Assembly (NCBI GenBank): GCA_030603805.1
Contig: JAUVXD010000001.1
Location: forward strand, 315,518 to 379,517
Source of the DNA: Acholeplasmataceae bacterium
GTDB taxonomy: Bacteria; Bacillota_I; Bacilli_A; Acholeplasmatales; Acholeplasmataceae
DNA length: 64,000 nt
Direction of reading: 5' to 3'
Each line of letters opens with the position of its first letter. Within the stretch, counting starts at the first letter, position 1. Below the pieces are notes generated by a model. That model was not told the origin of the DNA and did not search any database. It saw nothing but the letters and a program-made list of their open reading frames with translations. Shown piece by piece: positions 15,475 through 24,074 of the stretch. The translations under genes were made by a program, and so were the position numbers.

Positions 15475-16883
15475 AATCTCACCTGCACTTCATAACGAAT
15501 CGATTTCTTTAAGTAATGTCCATAAAACAAAATGATAAAGTTACTGATAATCATGGCATACCACATACCTGAATAATCATCAGGTGCTAAAATCAAGTAT
15601 TTAAATGCTAAAACCATCGGAATACGCATACCCCAAAGTCTAAGAGATGCCATTTTAAGTGTATATTTACTATGACCAGATCCATTAAATAAACCAATAT
15701 AACTTTGAAAAAGTGCCATAAAAGGTTGAGTCAACAATAACCAGAATGTGTATTCACCAGAAATCCGGTAAGAGTCTGATAACTTCGTTCCTAAAATAAA
15801 CTCAATGATGGGATATCTTAAAGGGATGATGATTGCTACACCCACTGTCATTAAAATAAAAGATAAGTTTCTTGCTACTTTATAGGAATCTTTAGCTCTA
15901 CTTGGTTGATTGTGTCCGATATTGAGTCCAATATAAGCTGCAAGGATACTACTAATTGCAACCACAGGATTAAGGAGTAGTGATGAGATTCTATTGCCTA
16001 CTGAAAACCCTGCAGAAACCGCATTACCATAGGATAAAACCATACTCTGTAAGATGACAAACCCAAGTGAACTAACTGCTTGTCCAATCGCTGCAGGGAC
16101 TGCAAAACGGCTCATATCTTTAACAGTATCTAAGTCTAAAGGCATTTCAGGTATTTTGATGGTGATATGATGCTTGCTCTTAAGTAGATCGTAGATGATA
16201 AAAGGAATCACAACCGCATGGGCTGTTAAAGTTGCATAAGCAGCCCCATTAATCCCTAAATTCAGTTTTGATACAAAAAGCCAAGTGAGAAAAATATTGA
16301 CAAAAATGCCACCAATATTGAGAATCACAGGATATAAGGTTTCACCTGTCGATTGTCTAATCGATTGATAGACAATAAAGATAAAGACCAAACTCACTTC
16401 ATAACTTCTAATTCTAAAGTAAGAGCCCGCAAAATCAAGAGCTTCACCACGCGCACCCATGAGATAAGCAAAGACGTTAAATCCAAAGACCCAATCAGAG
16501 GTCAAAAGAAATAATCCTGTAACACCAAGTCCTAAAACAATCGCAAGCGTCATAAGTTTACTGCTATATTTTTGGGCTAAATCACGCCGCTGTGCACCTA
16601 CATATTGACTGACAATCGAAACTGTTGCAATCCCTAAACCTACACCTAAAGCTAAAAAGAAATTATAAATCGGCCAGTGGATATTCAGTGCTGCAAGTGC
16701 AGCATCCAAGGTTGCTTGACTGCCTACAGGCATTCTAGCAACAAAAATGGCATCAATCATGTCATGGAGGGATTTGAGTAAGTTGTTCAAAAAAACGGGT
16801 ATTGCCATTAGGACAATACCTTTTAATATTGAAGGATGGTTTAAGATTCTTTCAATATTTTGTTTCTTTAGTGTACGTGCCAA
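15471..16883 (-). CDS. MATE-family efflux transporter
   Basis: 470 aa with twelve predicted membrane helices in two repeated halves. The N-terminal helix (AIPVFLNNLLKSLHDMIDAIFVARM) and GLGIATVSIVSQYVGAQRRD carry the family pattern; the second half repeats IGQAVSSLGFVI and IGLNIGHNQPSRAKDSY. It probably exports drugs or metabolites using a Na+ or H+ gradient. Coupled to trmL downstream. Confidence 0.9.
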   Translation of the reverse strand: MARTLKKQNIERILNHPSILKGIVLMAIPVFLNNLLKSLHDMIDAIFVARMPVGSQATLDAALAALNIHWPIYNFFLALGVGLGIATVSIVSQYVGAQRRDLAQKYSSKLMTLAIVLGLGVTGLFLLTSDWVFGFNVFAYLMGARGEALDFAGSYFRIRSYEVSLVFIFIVYQSIRQSTGETLYPVILNIGGIFVNIFLTWLFVSKLNLGINGAAYATLTAHAVVIPFIIYDLLKSKHHITIKIPEMPLDLDTVKDMSRFAVPAAIGQAVSSLGFVILQSMVLSYGNAVSAGFSVGNRISSLLLNPVVAISSILAAYIGLNIGHNQPSRAKDSYKVARNLSFILMTVGVAIIIPLRYPIIEFILGTKLSDSYRISGEYTFWLLLTQPFMALFQSYIGLFNGSGHSKYTLKMASLRLWGMRIPMVLAFKYLILAPDDYSGMWYAMIISNFIILFYGHYLKKSIRYEVQVRL

Positions 16884-16897
16884 GCTTAAAACCTGCT

Positions 16898-18334
16898 TTA
16901 CTTCTTATATTTTTTAATGAGTTCTTGTCTTAAATCCCAAAGCTTCTGTGATAAATCCACATAATATTGGTGTGGTCGTTCTAATCTTAAAACTTCTGGC
17001 CATAATTTTTCATGTTCAGCTTTTGCATAGGCTCTAATTTGAGGTAATGTCGGTAAGTCATAGACCAATTTCCCTTTTTCAAAAATAGGGATTAATAGTG
17101 GTATTGCTGTGTAATTTTCAATATCTTTACTCTTCCAAGGAAAATTAGGATCAAAGAGGTGATACGGTTGACTTGAATCTATGTTTTCATCATGTAGGGT
17201 AATGACATCTGCTTCTGCCATGCCAAGTTCATCATAGAAACGATAGACTTGTTTGAATCCAGGAATGGTCGTTTTTTGGACATTCTCACTAATTTTGATT
17301 TTATCAACGAGTTTGCCATTAACTTCAATAGCAGAAAGCTTAAAGACACCACCAAAAACTGCTTCAGACCTTGCAGTTACTAAGCGTTCCCCAACACCAA
17401 AAGCATCAATTTGTGCTCCTTGGTGAATCAGTTCTTTAATTAAATATTCATCAAGTGAATTAGACACTGTAATTTTTGTGTTTTTAAGGCCAGCAGCATC
17501 TAACATCTTTCTTGCTTCTTTAGTGAGATAGGTTAAATCCCCACTGTCAAGGCGTATCCCTTTAAGCTCACAGCCCATAGGTGCTAAGATTTCTTGATGA
17601 ATCTTAATGGCGTTTGGGACACCTTCTTTCAGTGTATTATAAGTATCTACAAGTAAAACAGTATTTTTGGGATAGGTCAGTGCATACGCCTTGAAGGCAT
17701 CATATTCGGTATCATAGCTTTGGATAAAACTATGTGCCATTGTGCCTAAGGCTGGAATTTGATATTTGAAATCGACATAGGTATTTGAAGATCCTACTGC
17801 ACCAGAGATATAGGCAGCTCGAGCACCATAAATCGAGGCATCATATCCATGAGCACGACGTGCACCAAATTCTAAAATGGATCGACCTTGTGCAGCATAA
17901 ACAATACGTGCAGCTTTAGTGGCAATCAAACTTTGATGGTTAATCGTGAGTAAAATCATCGTTTCAATCAGTTGACATTCAATGATTGGACCTTTTACAA
18001 TCATGATGGGTTCATGAGGGAAAATGGGTGTACCTTCTCTCATAGCAAACACATCTGATGTAAACCTAAACGTTTTTAAATAATCTAAGAATGCTTCAGA
18101 AAAAATACCTTTACTTCTTAAATAAGCGATTTCTTCTAAAGTGAATTTCAGATGACTTAAATAATCAATGACTTGTTCTAGACCTGCAAAAATAGCATAA
18201 CCACCTTCATCAGGTATCGATCTAAAAAATACGTCAAAAACTGCAACTTGTAAATGCTTATGATCTCTAAAATAGCCGTTAGCCATGGTGAGTTCATAAA
18301 AGTCCATTAAAAGTGATAATTTGCGTTCGTTCAA
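16898..18334 (-). CDS. pncB: Nicotinate phosphoribosyltransferase
   Basis: 478 aa, Firmicutes-type PncB length. Opens LLMDFYELTMANGYF, the family start; FGARRAHGYDASIYGARAA includes the His that is autophosphorylated in the ATP-coupled reaction, and IRLDSGDL is the PRPP-binding block. It makes nicotinate mononucleotide from nicotinate and PRPP for NAD salvage. Its start is divergent from yaaA, across a 92-base spacer carrying an inverted repeat. Confidence 0.95.
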   Translation of the reverse strand: MNERKLSLLMDFYELTMANGYFRDHKHLQVAVFDVFFRSIPDEGGYAIFAGLEQVIDYLSHLKFTLEEIAYLRSKGIFSEAFLDYLKTFRFTSDVFAMREGTPIFPHEPIMIVKGPIIECQLIETMILLTINHQSLIATKAARIVYAAQGRSILEFGARRAHGYDASIYGARAAYISGAVGSSNTYVDFKYQIPALGTMAHSFIQSYDTEYDAFKAYALTYPKNTVLLVDTYNTLKEGVPNAIKIHQEILAPMGCELKGIRLDSGDLTYLTKEARKMLDAAGLKNTKITVSNSLDEYLIKELIHQGAQIDAFGVGERLVTARSEAVFGGVFKLSAIEVNGKLVDKIKISENVQKTTIPGFKQVYRFYDELGMAEADVITLHDENIDSSQPYHLFDPNFPWKSKDIENYTAIPLLIPIFEKGKLVYDLPTLPQIRAYAKAEHEKLWPEVLRLERPHQYYVDLSQKLWDLRQELIKKYKK

Positions 18335-18369
18335 AGTTTTCGTCCTCCTTTGATAGACACTCTATATTC

Positions 18370-18386
18370 TATCACTTTTAGTGATA
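18370..18386. promoter_or_regulatory. Inverted repeat in the pncB-yaaA divergent spacer
   Basis: Perfect 7-bp arms TATCACT/AGTGATA with a 3-base centre. It lies 7 bases upstream of a TATAAT (18393-18398) that probably serves yaaA. Position suggests an operator for one or both genes; the regulator is not identified. Confidence 0.4.
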
Positions 18387-18426
18387 TTTTGATATAATAA
18401 AGTGATGATTATGTGAGGTTTTATAT

Positions 18427-19140
18427 ATGAAATTAATCTTATCTCCAGCAAAAACGTTTTCAAAATTGAAGCATCCCTATAGGACTTTACCCCTTTTTGA
18501 TCATGAGGCAAATCTTTTGGTCAAAAAGCTTCAAAAGCGCTCTATCAAGCAATTGATGGACATGATGAAGATCTCAGAAAAAATCGCACAAACTGTCTAT
18601 CATGACTATCATATCTTTGGTCATGATAGATACGCAGCTATCTATTTATACGATGGACAAGCATTTAAAGGTCTTGATGTCGCACACATGAATTTAAAAA
18701 CAAAACAAATGATGTATGAAAACCTCTTCATTCTCTCAGGCCTCTATGGTTTACTAAGACCACTAGATGGCATTTCTAAATATCGACTTGAAATGCAAGA
18801 TAAAAATTTAGGCAATCTTTATACCTTTTGGAAACCTAAACTTAATGCCTATCTCAATGAATGTCTCCGCGGTGAATTGTTGATTAATTTAGCATCATTT
18901 GAATACAGTCAAGTGATTACTTATGCCCCTATGATTACCATTGATTTTAGACAAGTAAAAGATGGAAAAATTCAATCAATGAGCATGTATACGAAAAAAG
19001 CAAGAGGCATGATGGCAAGACTTCTTTTAGAAAGAGAAATCAAAGATCAAGATGAAATCATCAACCTCACCTTTGATGGTTATATATATCAAAAAGATTT
19101 ATCAGATTCAAAAACCATGATTTTTATGAAGGCGTTATAG
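18427..19140 (+). CDS. yaaA: Peroxide stress protein YaaA (DUF328)
   Basis: 237 aa. Opens MKLILSPAKTF, diagnostic of the family, with AIYLYDGQAFKGLD, NLFILSGLYGLLRPLDGISKYRLEM and INLASFEYSQV. E. coli YaaA limits intracellular iron during peroxide stress and has a DNA-binding fold; the biochemical action is incompletely known. One of six plus-strand genes in the window. GAGG precedes the start at a workable distance. Confidence 0.93.
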   Translation: MKLILSPAKTFSKLKHPYRTLPLFDHEANLLVKKLQKRSIKQLMDMMKISEKIAQTVYHDYHIFGHDRYAAIYLYDGQAFKGLDVAHMNLKTKQMMYENLFILSGLYGLLRPLDGISKYRLEMQDKNLGNLYTFWKPKLNAYLNECLRGELLINLASFEYSQVITYAPMITIDFRQVKDGKIQSMSMYTKKARGMMARLLLEREIKDQDEIINLTFDGYIYQKDLSDSKTMIFMKAL

Positions 19141-19161
19141 CCTTTTTTTTAAGCAAAAAAA

Positions 19162-19190
19162 AGCACCATCCGAAGATGATGCTAAGTTTT
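19162..19190. terminator. Bidirectional terminator between yaaA and the downstream membrane gene
   Basis: Nine-base stem (19162-19170 with 19175-19183, one C-A mismatch) around a CGAA loop, with a T tract on the plus-strand side and an A tract before it, so it can stop both convergent transcripts. Confidence 0.75.
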
Positions 19191-19199
19191 TCATTTAAT

Positions 19200-19895
19200 C
19201 TATTTTCTTGCAAATCCTAAAACGCCGAAGACGCCACCTAAAACAAACAACAAGTATGTGAGAATATAAAGTACCACACGAATCGTTTGATAAATATCAA
19301 CTGTGAGTAATGATTGAACGAAGAGGTTTGCAACAATAAACATAGCAACTGCTAAGAAAAGTAAGGTTGCACCAACACGAAGCATAAAGATTGAAAATCT
19401 TCCTGGTTTCTTATACGCAAAGACTGCCCAAAGGAGAATTGGAGCTGCGACTGCTGCACCTGGAACAATATACTCAGAAATGTCAGTAACCATTTCAATT
19501 GGTCCTTGAACCAATGGGAGTACAGTTGCTAAAAAGGCTGGTGAAGCTAAGACAATCGGAGCAAATGGTGTTGTTCCTGAAATCGTACTTTCAATAAAGA
19601 CAAAGAGTAATAAAACCGTAAGTAAAACTCTCAAAATAACGCCTCGTCTAATGGCCCAAACGATGAATATCAATCCAACAATCAAGGCAAGACCTGCAAA
19701 TTCAGCAATCAATGGTAGGGTTGCAATGATGTCATTAATCATCTCTGCAAAAGGGATCAAAGTCCCTATAAAAGGCAGCGTATCATTTTCTAAAATCAAA
19801 TTGACAGCAATAAAGACTGAGGATGCTAAAACGAGGAGGAATCCAAGTGTTCTAACAATTTTTCCAAATGCCTTATTATAAACTCTTTTGTTCAT
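19200..19895 (-). CDS. Multi-pass membrane protein, unknown
   Basis: 231 aa from the ATG at 19895 (a GTG lies four codons earlier, but GTGGTG is better placed for the ATG). About six to seven hydrophobic helices, with a GGVFGVLGFA end and few charged residues. No family recognised. It stands alone between a terminator and the EIIC-like gene. Confidence 0.65.
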   Translation of the reverse strand: MNKRVYNKAFGKIVRTLGFLLVLASSVFIAVNLILENDTLPFIGTLIPFAEMINDIIATLPLIAEFAGLALIVGLIFIVWAIRRGVILRVLLTVLLLFVFIESTISGTTPFAPIVLASPAFLATVLPLVQGPIEMVTDISEYIVPGAAVAAPILLWAVFAYKKPGRFSIFMLRVGATLLFLAVAMFIVANLFVQSLLTVDIYQTIRVVLYILTYLLFVLGGVFGVLGFARK

Positions 19896-19978
19896 CAAAT
19901 ACACCACTTTCTTTTTGAACTATACAATTTATATTTTAACATAAACTTAAGATAGATGTAATCTATTTTGATTTTTTT

Positions 19979-21016
19979 CTAGTTTATGTCGCGATTGACC
20001 GACAAATCACCAGCAACAATGATTTTTTTCGCTCTAAAGATTAGATCAATGCCATAAACCAATAATGCAGAACCAATAAGCATAAAGCCTACAGCAAGCC
20101 ATGCAGTCACTGGTGTATCCTTCATGGCATCGAGTGTCTGAAGCTGTCCAACAAGACCAGATGATCCCATACCAGCCCCTACAGATGAGGTCTCTGTTCT
20201 AAAGAGTAAATACGCAATAGGCGCTAAAATTGCAGATGCGATAATGGTTGGTAACCAAATGATTGGCTTTCTTAAGATATTTTTAAATTGTAACATAGAG
20301 GTTCCAAACGCAATCGATAAGACCATACCAATATTATTATCTTTTCTAGATTGCACAGCAAATCCAATCATTTGTGCTGTACATCCAATCACGGCTGCAC
20401 CACCTGCAATACCTGATAAACCAATGGAAATTGCAATCGCTGCACTCGATAATGGGGATGTTAATAACATACCCATCGCTACAGCAATGATGATAGACAT
20501 TGGAATCGGTGCAATCGTGGTTGCGGTATCAATCGATGTTGAAATTAAACTTACTGTCCAAACAACAGGTGCTGATAAAAGAAGTGTGAAGAGTAATGCA
20601 GTAAATGCACTAAACAAGGGGACTAAAAGAATATCAATGGGTGTTTTCTTAACTAAGACATAACGCATTGCAAGAATCCCAAAGACAACAACCAAATATG
20701 TAATGACTGGATCATTATTTAATCCAACAACAATACCCGTACCAAAGACGACTTTAAAGCTTGTCGCAACACCACCCATGACGGCAGCTGAAACGAGTTT
20801 TAACCCATCCATCTTTAATGAGAGTGCAATGCCCATACCAATACCAATACCCATCAAGGATCTTAATGTAAGTGATAGTGTCGTAGCAATCAAGGATATG
20901 CCCAATAAATTACCTATTTGTTGAATAATCACACCAATGATCAGGGTTGCGAACAAACCATAAACCATGCCATTCATGGTAGTCATGATAAAGCCTTTAA
21001 CTTTTCTATCTTTCAT
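19979..21016 (-). CDS. PTS EIIC-like membrane protein (PTS_EIIC_2 family)
   Basis: 345 aa with about ten membrane helices rich in Gly, Ile and Ala. The order NGMVYGLFATLIIGVIIQQIG, AAVMGGVATSFKVVFGTG and GGAAVIGCTAQMIGFAVQSRKDN is typical of the family formerly called predicted toxin regulator and now classed as PTS_EIIC_2. No EIIA or EIIB gene is adjacent, so it may be a stand-alone transporter. Substrate unknown. Confidence 0.82.
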   Translation of the reverse strand: MKDRKVKGFIMTTMNGMVYGLFATLIIGVIIQQIGNLLGISLIATTLSLTLRSLMGIGIGMGIALSLKMDGLKLVSAAVMGGVATSFKVVFGTGIVVGLNNDPVITYLVVVFGILAMRYVLVKKTPIDILLVPLFSAFTALLFTLLLSAPVVWTVSLISTSIDTATTIAPIPMSIIIAVAMGMLLTSPLSSAAIAISIGLSGIAGGAAVIGCTAQMIGFAVQSRKDNNIGMVLSIAFGTSMLQFKNILRKPIIWLPTIIASAILAPIAYLLFRTETSSVGAGMGSSGLVGQLQTLDAMKDTPVTAWLAVGFMLIGSALLVYGIDLIFRAKKIIVAGDLSVNRDIN

Positions 21017-21055
21017 CTTTTAACCCTCCGTTCGATAATCATTTTAACATAATCC

Positions 21056-21086
21056 AAAAAAAGGAACTTAAAAAAGTTTCCTTTTT
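21056..21086 (-). terminator. Rho-independent terminator of the VOC/RNase III-domain operon
   Basis: Stem AAAAAGGAA (21058-21066) with TTTCCTTTTT (21077-21086); on the minus strand it ends in a run of U. Lies 27 bases after the VOC gene stop. Confidence 0.65.
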
Positions 21087-21113
21087 GCTTCAAAATACTA
21101 AAAATGACAAAAT

Positions 21114-21611
21114 TTATGCTTTTTGATACGCATCCAAAAGCGTTTGAATGTCAATTTTTTTCATCTTTAAAACTTCATGCATCACAGCTTCTACTTTTTT
21201 AGAATTTGAATCAGACATCAGTTGATATAGCACGCTTGGGACCACTTGCCAAGATAATCCAAACTGATCTTTTAGCCATCCACAAACCTGATCTTTTGGA
21301 TCACTCAATTCAGTTAATCGTTCAAAATAATAATCGATTTCTTCTTGCGTATCACAAGTGACTACAAGCGACATCGCTTCAGATAATTTGTACTTATTTC
21401 CACCATTCATTGCAATTAAGTTCATCCCCATGATTTCAAAGTTCACAAGTAGAACCGTCCCCTTAGGTTTTCCATGGATGTCAAAACCTTCATCACCATA
21501 GTAATGTATTTTTCCTATTTTCCCATCCTTAAAGATAGATAAATAAAACATAACAGCCTCCAAGGCTTCATGATCAAACCATAAACATGTCGCTAGTTTT
21601 TGACTCATCAT
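21114..21611 (-). CDS. VOC-family protein (PhnB/3-demethylubiquinone methyltransferase-like)
   Basis: 165 aa. LATCLWFDHEALEAVMFYLSIFKDGKI is the start of the PhnB-like glyoxalase fold (LWFDGxAEEAxxFYxSIF), and DQVCGWLKDQFGLSWQVVPS is the conserved GWLxDxxGxSWQxVP end. A third region, about 125-165, is a short helical tail. The family name 3-demethylubiquinone methyltransferase is a legacy label; function unknown. It follows the RNase III-domain gene by 9 bases with AAAGGA before its start. Confidence 0.88.
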   Translation of the reverse strand: MMSQKLATCLWFDHEALEAVMFYLSIFKDGKIGKIHYYGDEGFDIHGKPKGTVLLVNFEIMGMNLIAMNGGNKYKLSEAMSLVVTCDTQEEIDYYFERLTELSDPKDQVCGWLKDQFGLSWQVVPSVLYQLMSDSNSKKVEAVMHEVLKMKKIDIQTLLDAYQKA

Positions 21612-21620
21612 TAATCCTTT

Positions 21621-22103
21621 CTAGAGTAAATTGTTTGTGATTAACTCTTTTCTACTTTCGATCAGCTTAGGTACAAGAAAATCTAAAATCCATCTTTCTG
21701 CTTTCAGATAGCCTAAATCTAAAAAAATAGCCCCTGCAATACTTTCTAAAAACTGATTATGACTTTTAAAGGATAGCTTTTCGTTATCCTTGACATCTTC
21801 TTTATAAAAGGTTACTTCATTATGGATATAATGCTTAATGTCTAACTTCTTAAATGTCTCAAATAAAACTTTATTATTGACCAGCTCACTTCTTCGGTCT
21901 GTTACATCCTTTTTATTTAATCCTTCTTTAAAATAAATTAAACTGATGACCATATCTAAAAGTGAATCACCAAAGGTGGCCATGGATTCGTTTTTATATG
22001 TTTTCTTGCCAATCAGTTTGACATTCATTGCTTCATATAGATAATCAATATTCTGGTATTCATAGTTTAAGATTTCTGCTAATTTGATCATTTTTTCCTT
22101 CAT
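21621..22103 (-). CDS. Stand-alone RNase III-domain protein with altered active site
   Basis: 160 aa, a single RNase III catalytic domain with no dsRNA-binding domain. The signature helix reads NESMATFGDSLLD (38-50), against NERLEFLGDAVL in canonical enzymes: the metal-binding Glu is Ala42, while Asp46 is kept. In the second acidic pair Gln117 replaces Asp and Glu120 is kept (FLESIAGAIFLDLGY). RRSELVNNKVL matches the conserved RS-x-LVxN block. It is not the Mini-III type by sequence style. Loss of two of four metal ligands suggests weak or no cleavage, perhaps an RNA- or ribosome-binding role. The start could also be the ATG four codons downstream. Confidence 0.82.
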   Translation of the reverse strand: MKEKMIKLAEILNYEYQNIDYLYEAMNVKLIGKKTYKNESMATFGDSLLDMVISLIYFKEGLNKKDVTDRRSELVNNKVLFETFKKLDIKHYIHNEVTFYKEDVKDNEKLSFKSHNQFLESIAGAIFLDLGYLKAERWILDFLVPKLIESRKELITNNLL

Positions 22104-22153
22104 ATGTCTGCTCCAGATGTTTTATTTTATGTCTTATTATAACACAGTTAAAG

Positions 22154-22187
22154 ATAAAAAAACGACACTCTTTAAAAGAATATCGTT
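22154..22187 (-). terminator. Rho-independent terminator after tRNA-Leu
   Basis: On the minus strand a 12-base-pair stem (arms 22176-22187 and 22161-22172, two G-U pairs) with a 3-base loop, followed by seven U residues. Confidence 0.85.
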
Positions 22188-22200
22188 ATCTTTTTATGGA

Positions 22201-22288
22201 TGGTCCCCGCGGCCGGGCTCGAACCAGCACGGATTATTCATCCACCAGATTTTGAGTCTGGCACGTCTACCAATTTCATCACGCGGGG
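22201..22288 (-). tRNA. tRNA-Leu (anticodon CAA)
   Basis: 88 bases, cloverleaf traced by eye. The acceptor stem is CCCCGCG with CGCGGGG, discriminator A and encoded CCA (22201-22203). D-arm AAATTGGTAGAC; anticodon loop CTCAAAA closed by CCAGA/TCTGG gives CAA, reading UUG. The long variable arm is that of a class II tRNA, and the T-arm contains GGTTCGAGCC. It lies directly downstream of argS on the same strand, separated by a hairpin. Confidence 0.95.
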
Positions 22289-22291
22289 CGT

Positions 22292-22318
22292 TATTTTTGC
22301 TGATGGACAGCAAAAATA
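22292..22318 (-). other. 11-bp perfect hairpin between argS and tRNA-Leu
   Basis: Arms TATTTTTGCTG (22292-22302) and CAGCAAAAATA (22308-22318) with a 5-base loop. Neither strand has a U tract right after it, so it is not a standard terminator. It may be a processing site 3 bases before the mature tRNA 5' end, or a weak terminator of argS. Confidence 0.5.
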
Positions 22319-22355
22319 TCATAACATGTTTATCTATCATTTTGCAAATGTTTTT

Positions 22356-24029
22356 CTACATTTCCTTAAGGGATTGAATTCCAAGTAATCTTAACCCTTC
22401 ATTTAAAACAATTTGAATGGATTTCGCGAAGATTAAATTCGTTTGTTTATGACCTTCATCTTCGACAATGATTCTTTGTTTACCATAAAATGAATTAAAT
22501 CCTTGAGCTAAAGTGAGTGCATATCTTGCGATTAAGTTGGGTGAACTTGTCTCTTTGGCTCTTAAAACGACCGATGGAAATGAAGCGAGTAACTTAATCA
22601 CTTCAAAATAATGGTCTTCTGCAAGATACTTAGGATCCAGCAATTCAGGTTTCATCATTTGATCTTTTAAGATACTTTCGATACGCACACCTGAATATTG
22701 GAGATAAGGTCCTGTTTGTCCTTCAAACTTGAGCATATTGGATAAGTTAAAGTCGACATCTAAATGTCTTTCATTTTTAAGGTCATTGAAAATGATGGCG
22801 CCAACACCGACTGCTTTTGCAACTTCGTCCTGATTTTTTAAGTTCGGATTTTTCGCATGAATCGCTTCTTTGGCCTCATCAATGGCTTGTAAAATGACAT
22901 CTTCTAAGCGTTTAGATTTTCCTCCACGGGTAGACATCTTTTTCCCATCGACTAAAACTAAACCAAAATTCACATGTTCAACATTAAAGTGATATCCCAT
23001 GCGGTCAGTGACCATTTTGAGTTGTTTAAAATGCAGTTGTTGTTCATTACCGACCACATACATAAAGTGATTGGCATCATAAGTATGATAGCGATATAAG
23101 ATTGCAGCGACATCTCTGGTCACATAAAGCGTTGCACCATCAGACTTTTTAATTAAGGCTGGTGGGAAGTTTTCACCAAGCTCAACGATGGTTGCCCCTT
23201 CATCGACTTTTAAAATACCCTTCTTAGCCATTTCTTCTACAACAGCTTCCATTTTATCATTATAAAAGGATTCGCCGTCAAAAGATTCGAAATCAACCCC
23301 TAAGAGTTCATACATCTTCATAAACTCTCTCATGGACTCTTCTTTAAACCAAGCCCATAGTTTTAAATATCTTTCATTACCAAGTTCTAATTCTCTAAAA
23401 ACATCTCGAGCTTTTTGTTCTAAAGATGGATCTTCTTGTTCTGCATCGTGAAATTTAACATAAAGCTTTTGAAGTTCTGTAATTGGGTTCGCTTTAACTT
23501 CATCTTCTTGACCCCAAAGTTCATAGGCAACAATCATTTTACCAAATTGTGTACCCCAATCCCCTAAATGGTTAATTCCAATGACTTGATATCCACACTT
23601 GCGATAAATATGCTTAATTGCATTACCTATCATGGTGGATCTTAAATGACCGACGGTAAAGCTTTTCGCAATGTTTGGCGATGAATAATCAATAGCAACC
23701 GTTTGTCCTTTGCCCACTTGGTTAGAACCATATAAATCCTTTTTCTCAAGAATCTCATTTAAAATTGCTTTCGATAATTGATTTCTTTCCAAATAAATGT
23801 TTAAAAATCCATTCATAAATTCAATGCGATCAATTGATGGATATGCTTTTAGAACTTCAAAGAACTTTTCATAAACGACCATAGGGCTTACTTGCCACAA
23901 CTTTGCATAAGCAAAAAGAGGTATTGCTAAATCAGCATGTCCTTTTTTGGGCTCCTCAACAATCACACCTTCTAAAGAAAATGTTTGTTCAATCAGTTCT
24001 TTAATATTGAGTTTAATTTTTTCAATCAT
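22356..24029 (-). CDS. argS: Arginyl-tRNA synthetase
   Basis: 557 aa class I synthetase. The HIGH motif is in SPNIAKSFTVGHLRSTMIGNAI, and KKMSTRGG corresponds to the KMSK loop, which is typically degenerate in ArgRS. The N-terminal add-1 domain is about 1-105 and the C-terminal DALR anticodon-binding domain follows about residue 430. It charges tRNA-Arg. Short leader of 45 bases after the terminator of the preceding gene; no T-box is visible. Confidence 0.97.
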   Translation of the reverse strand: MIEKIKLNIKELIEQTFSLEGVIVEEPKKGHADLAIPLFAYAKLWQVSPMVVYEKFFEVLKAYPSIDRIEFMNGFLNIYLERNQLSKAILNEILEKKDLYGSNQVGKGQTVAIDYSSPNIAKSFTVGHLRSTMIGNAIKHIYRKCGYQVIGINHLGDWGTQFGKMIVAYELWGQEDEVKANPITELQKLYVKFHDAEQEDPSLEQKARDVFRELELGNERYLKLWAWFKEESMREFMKMYELLGVDFESFDGESFYNDKMEAVVEEMAKKGILKVDEGATIVELGENFPPALIKKSDGATLYVTRDVAAILYRYHTYDANHFMYVVGNEQQLHFKQLKMVTDRMGYHFNVEHVNFGLVLVDGKKMSTRGGKSKRLEDVILQAIDEAKEAIHAKNPNLKNQDEVAKAVGVGAIIFNDLKNERHLDVDFNLSNMLKFEGQTGPYLQYSGVRIESILKDQMMKPELLDPKYLAEDHYFEVIKLLASFPSVVLRAKETSSPNLIARYALTLAQGFNSFYGKQRIIVEDEGHKQTNLIFAKSIQIVLNEGLRLLGIQSLKEM

Positions 24030-24044
24030 AGGTCATCATCCTTT

Positions 24045-24070
24045 ATTGAAAAAAAGCACAGTGTGCTTTT
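24045..24070 (-). terminator. Rho-independent terminator after the thioredoxin-like gene
   Basis: Minus strand AAAAGCAC-ACT-GTGCTTTT (24052-24059 with 24063-24070) followed by a U run, 4 bases past the stop at 24075. Confidence 0.85.
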
Positions 24071-24074
24071 GATC

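Noticed and set aside
24030-24074. T-box or other leader riboswitch before argS
   Set aside because: Only 45 bases are present and they contain just the terminator of the preceding gene.
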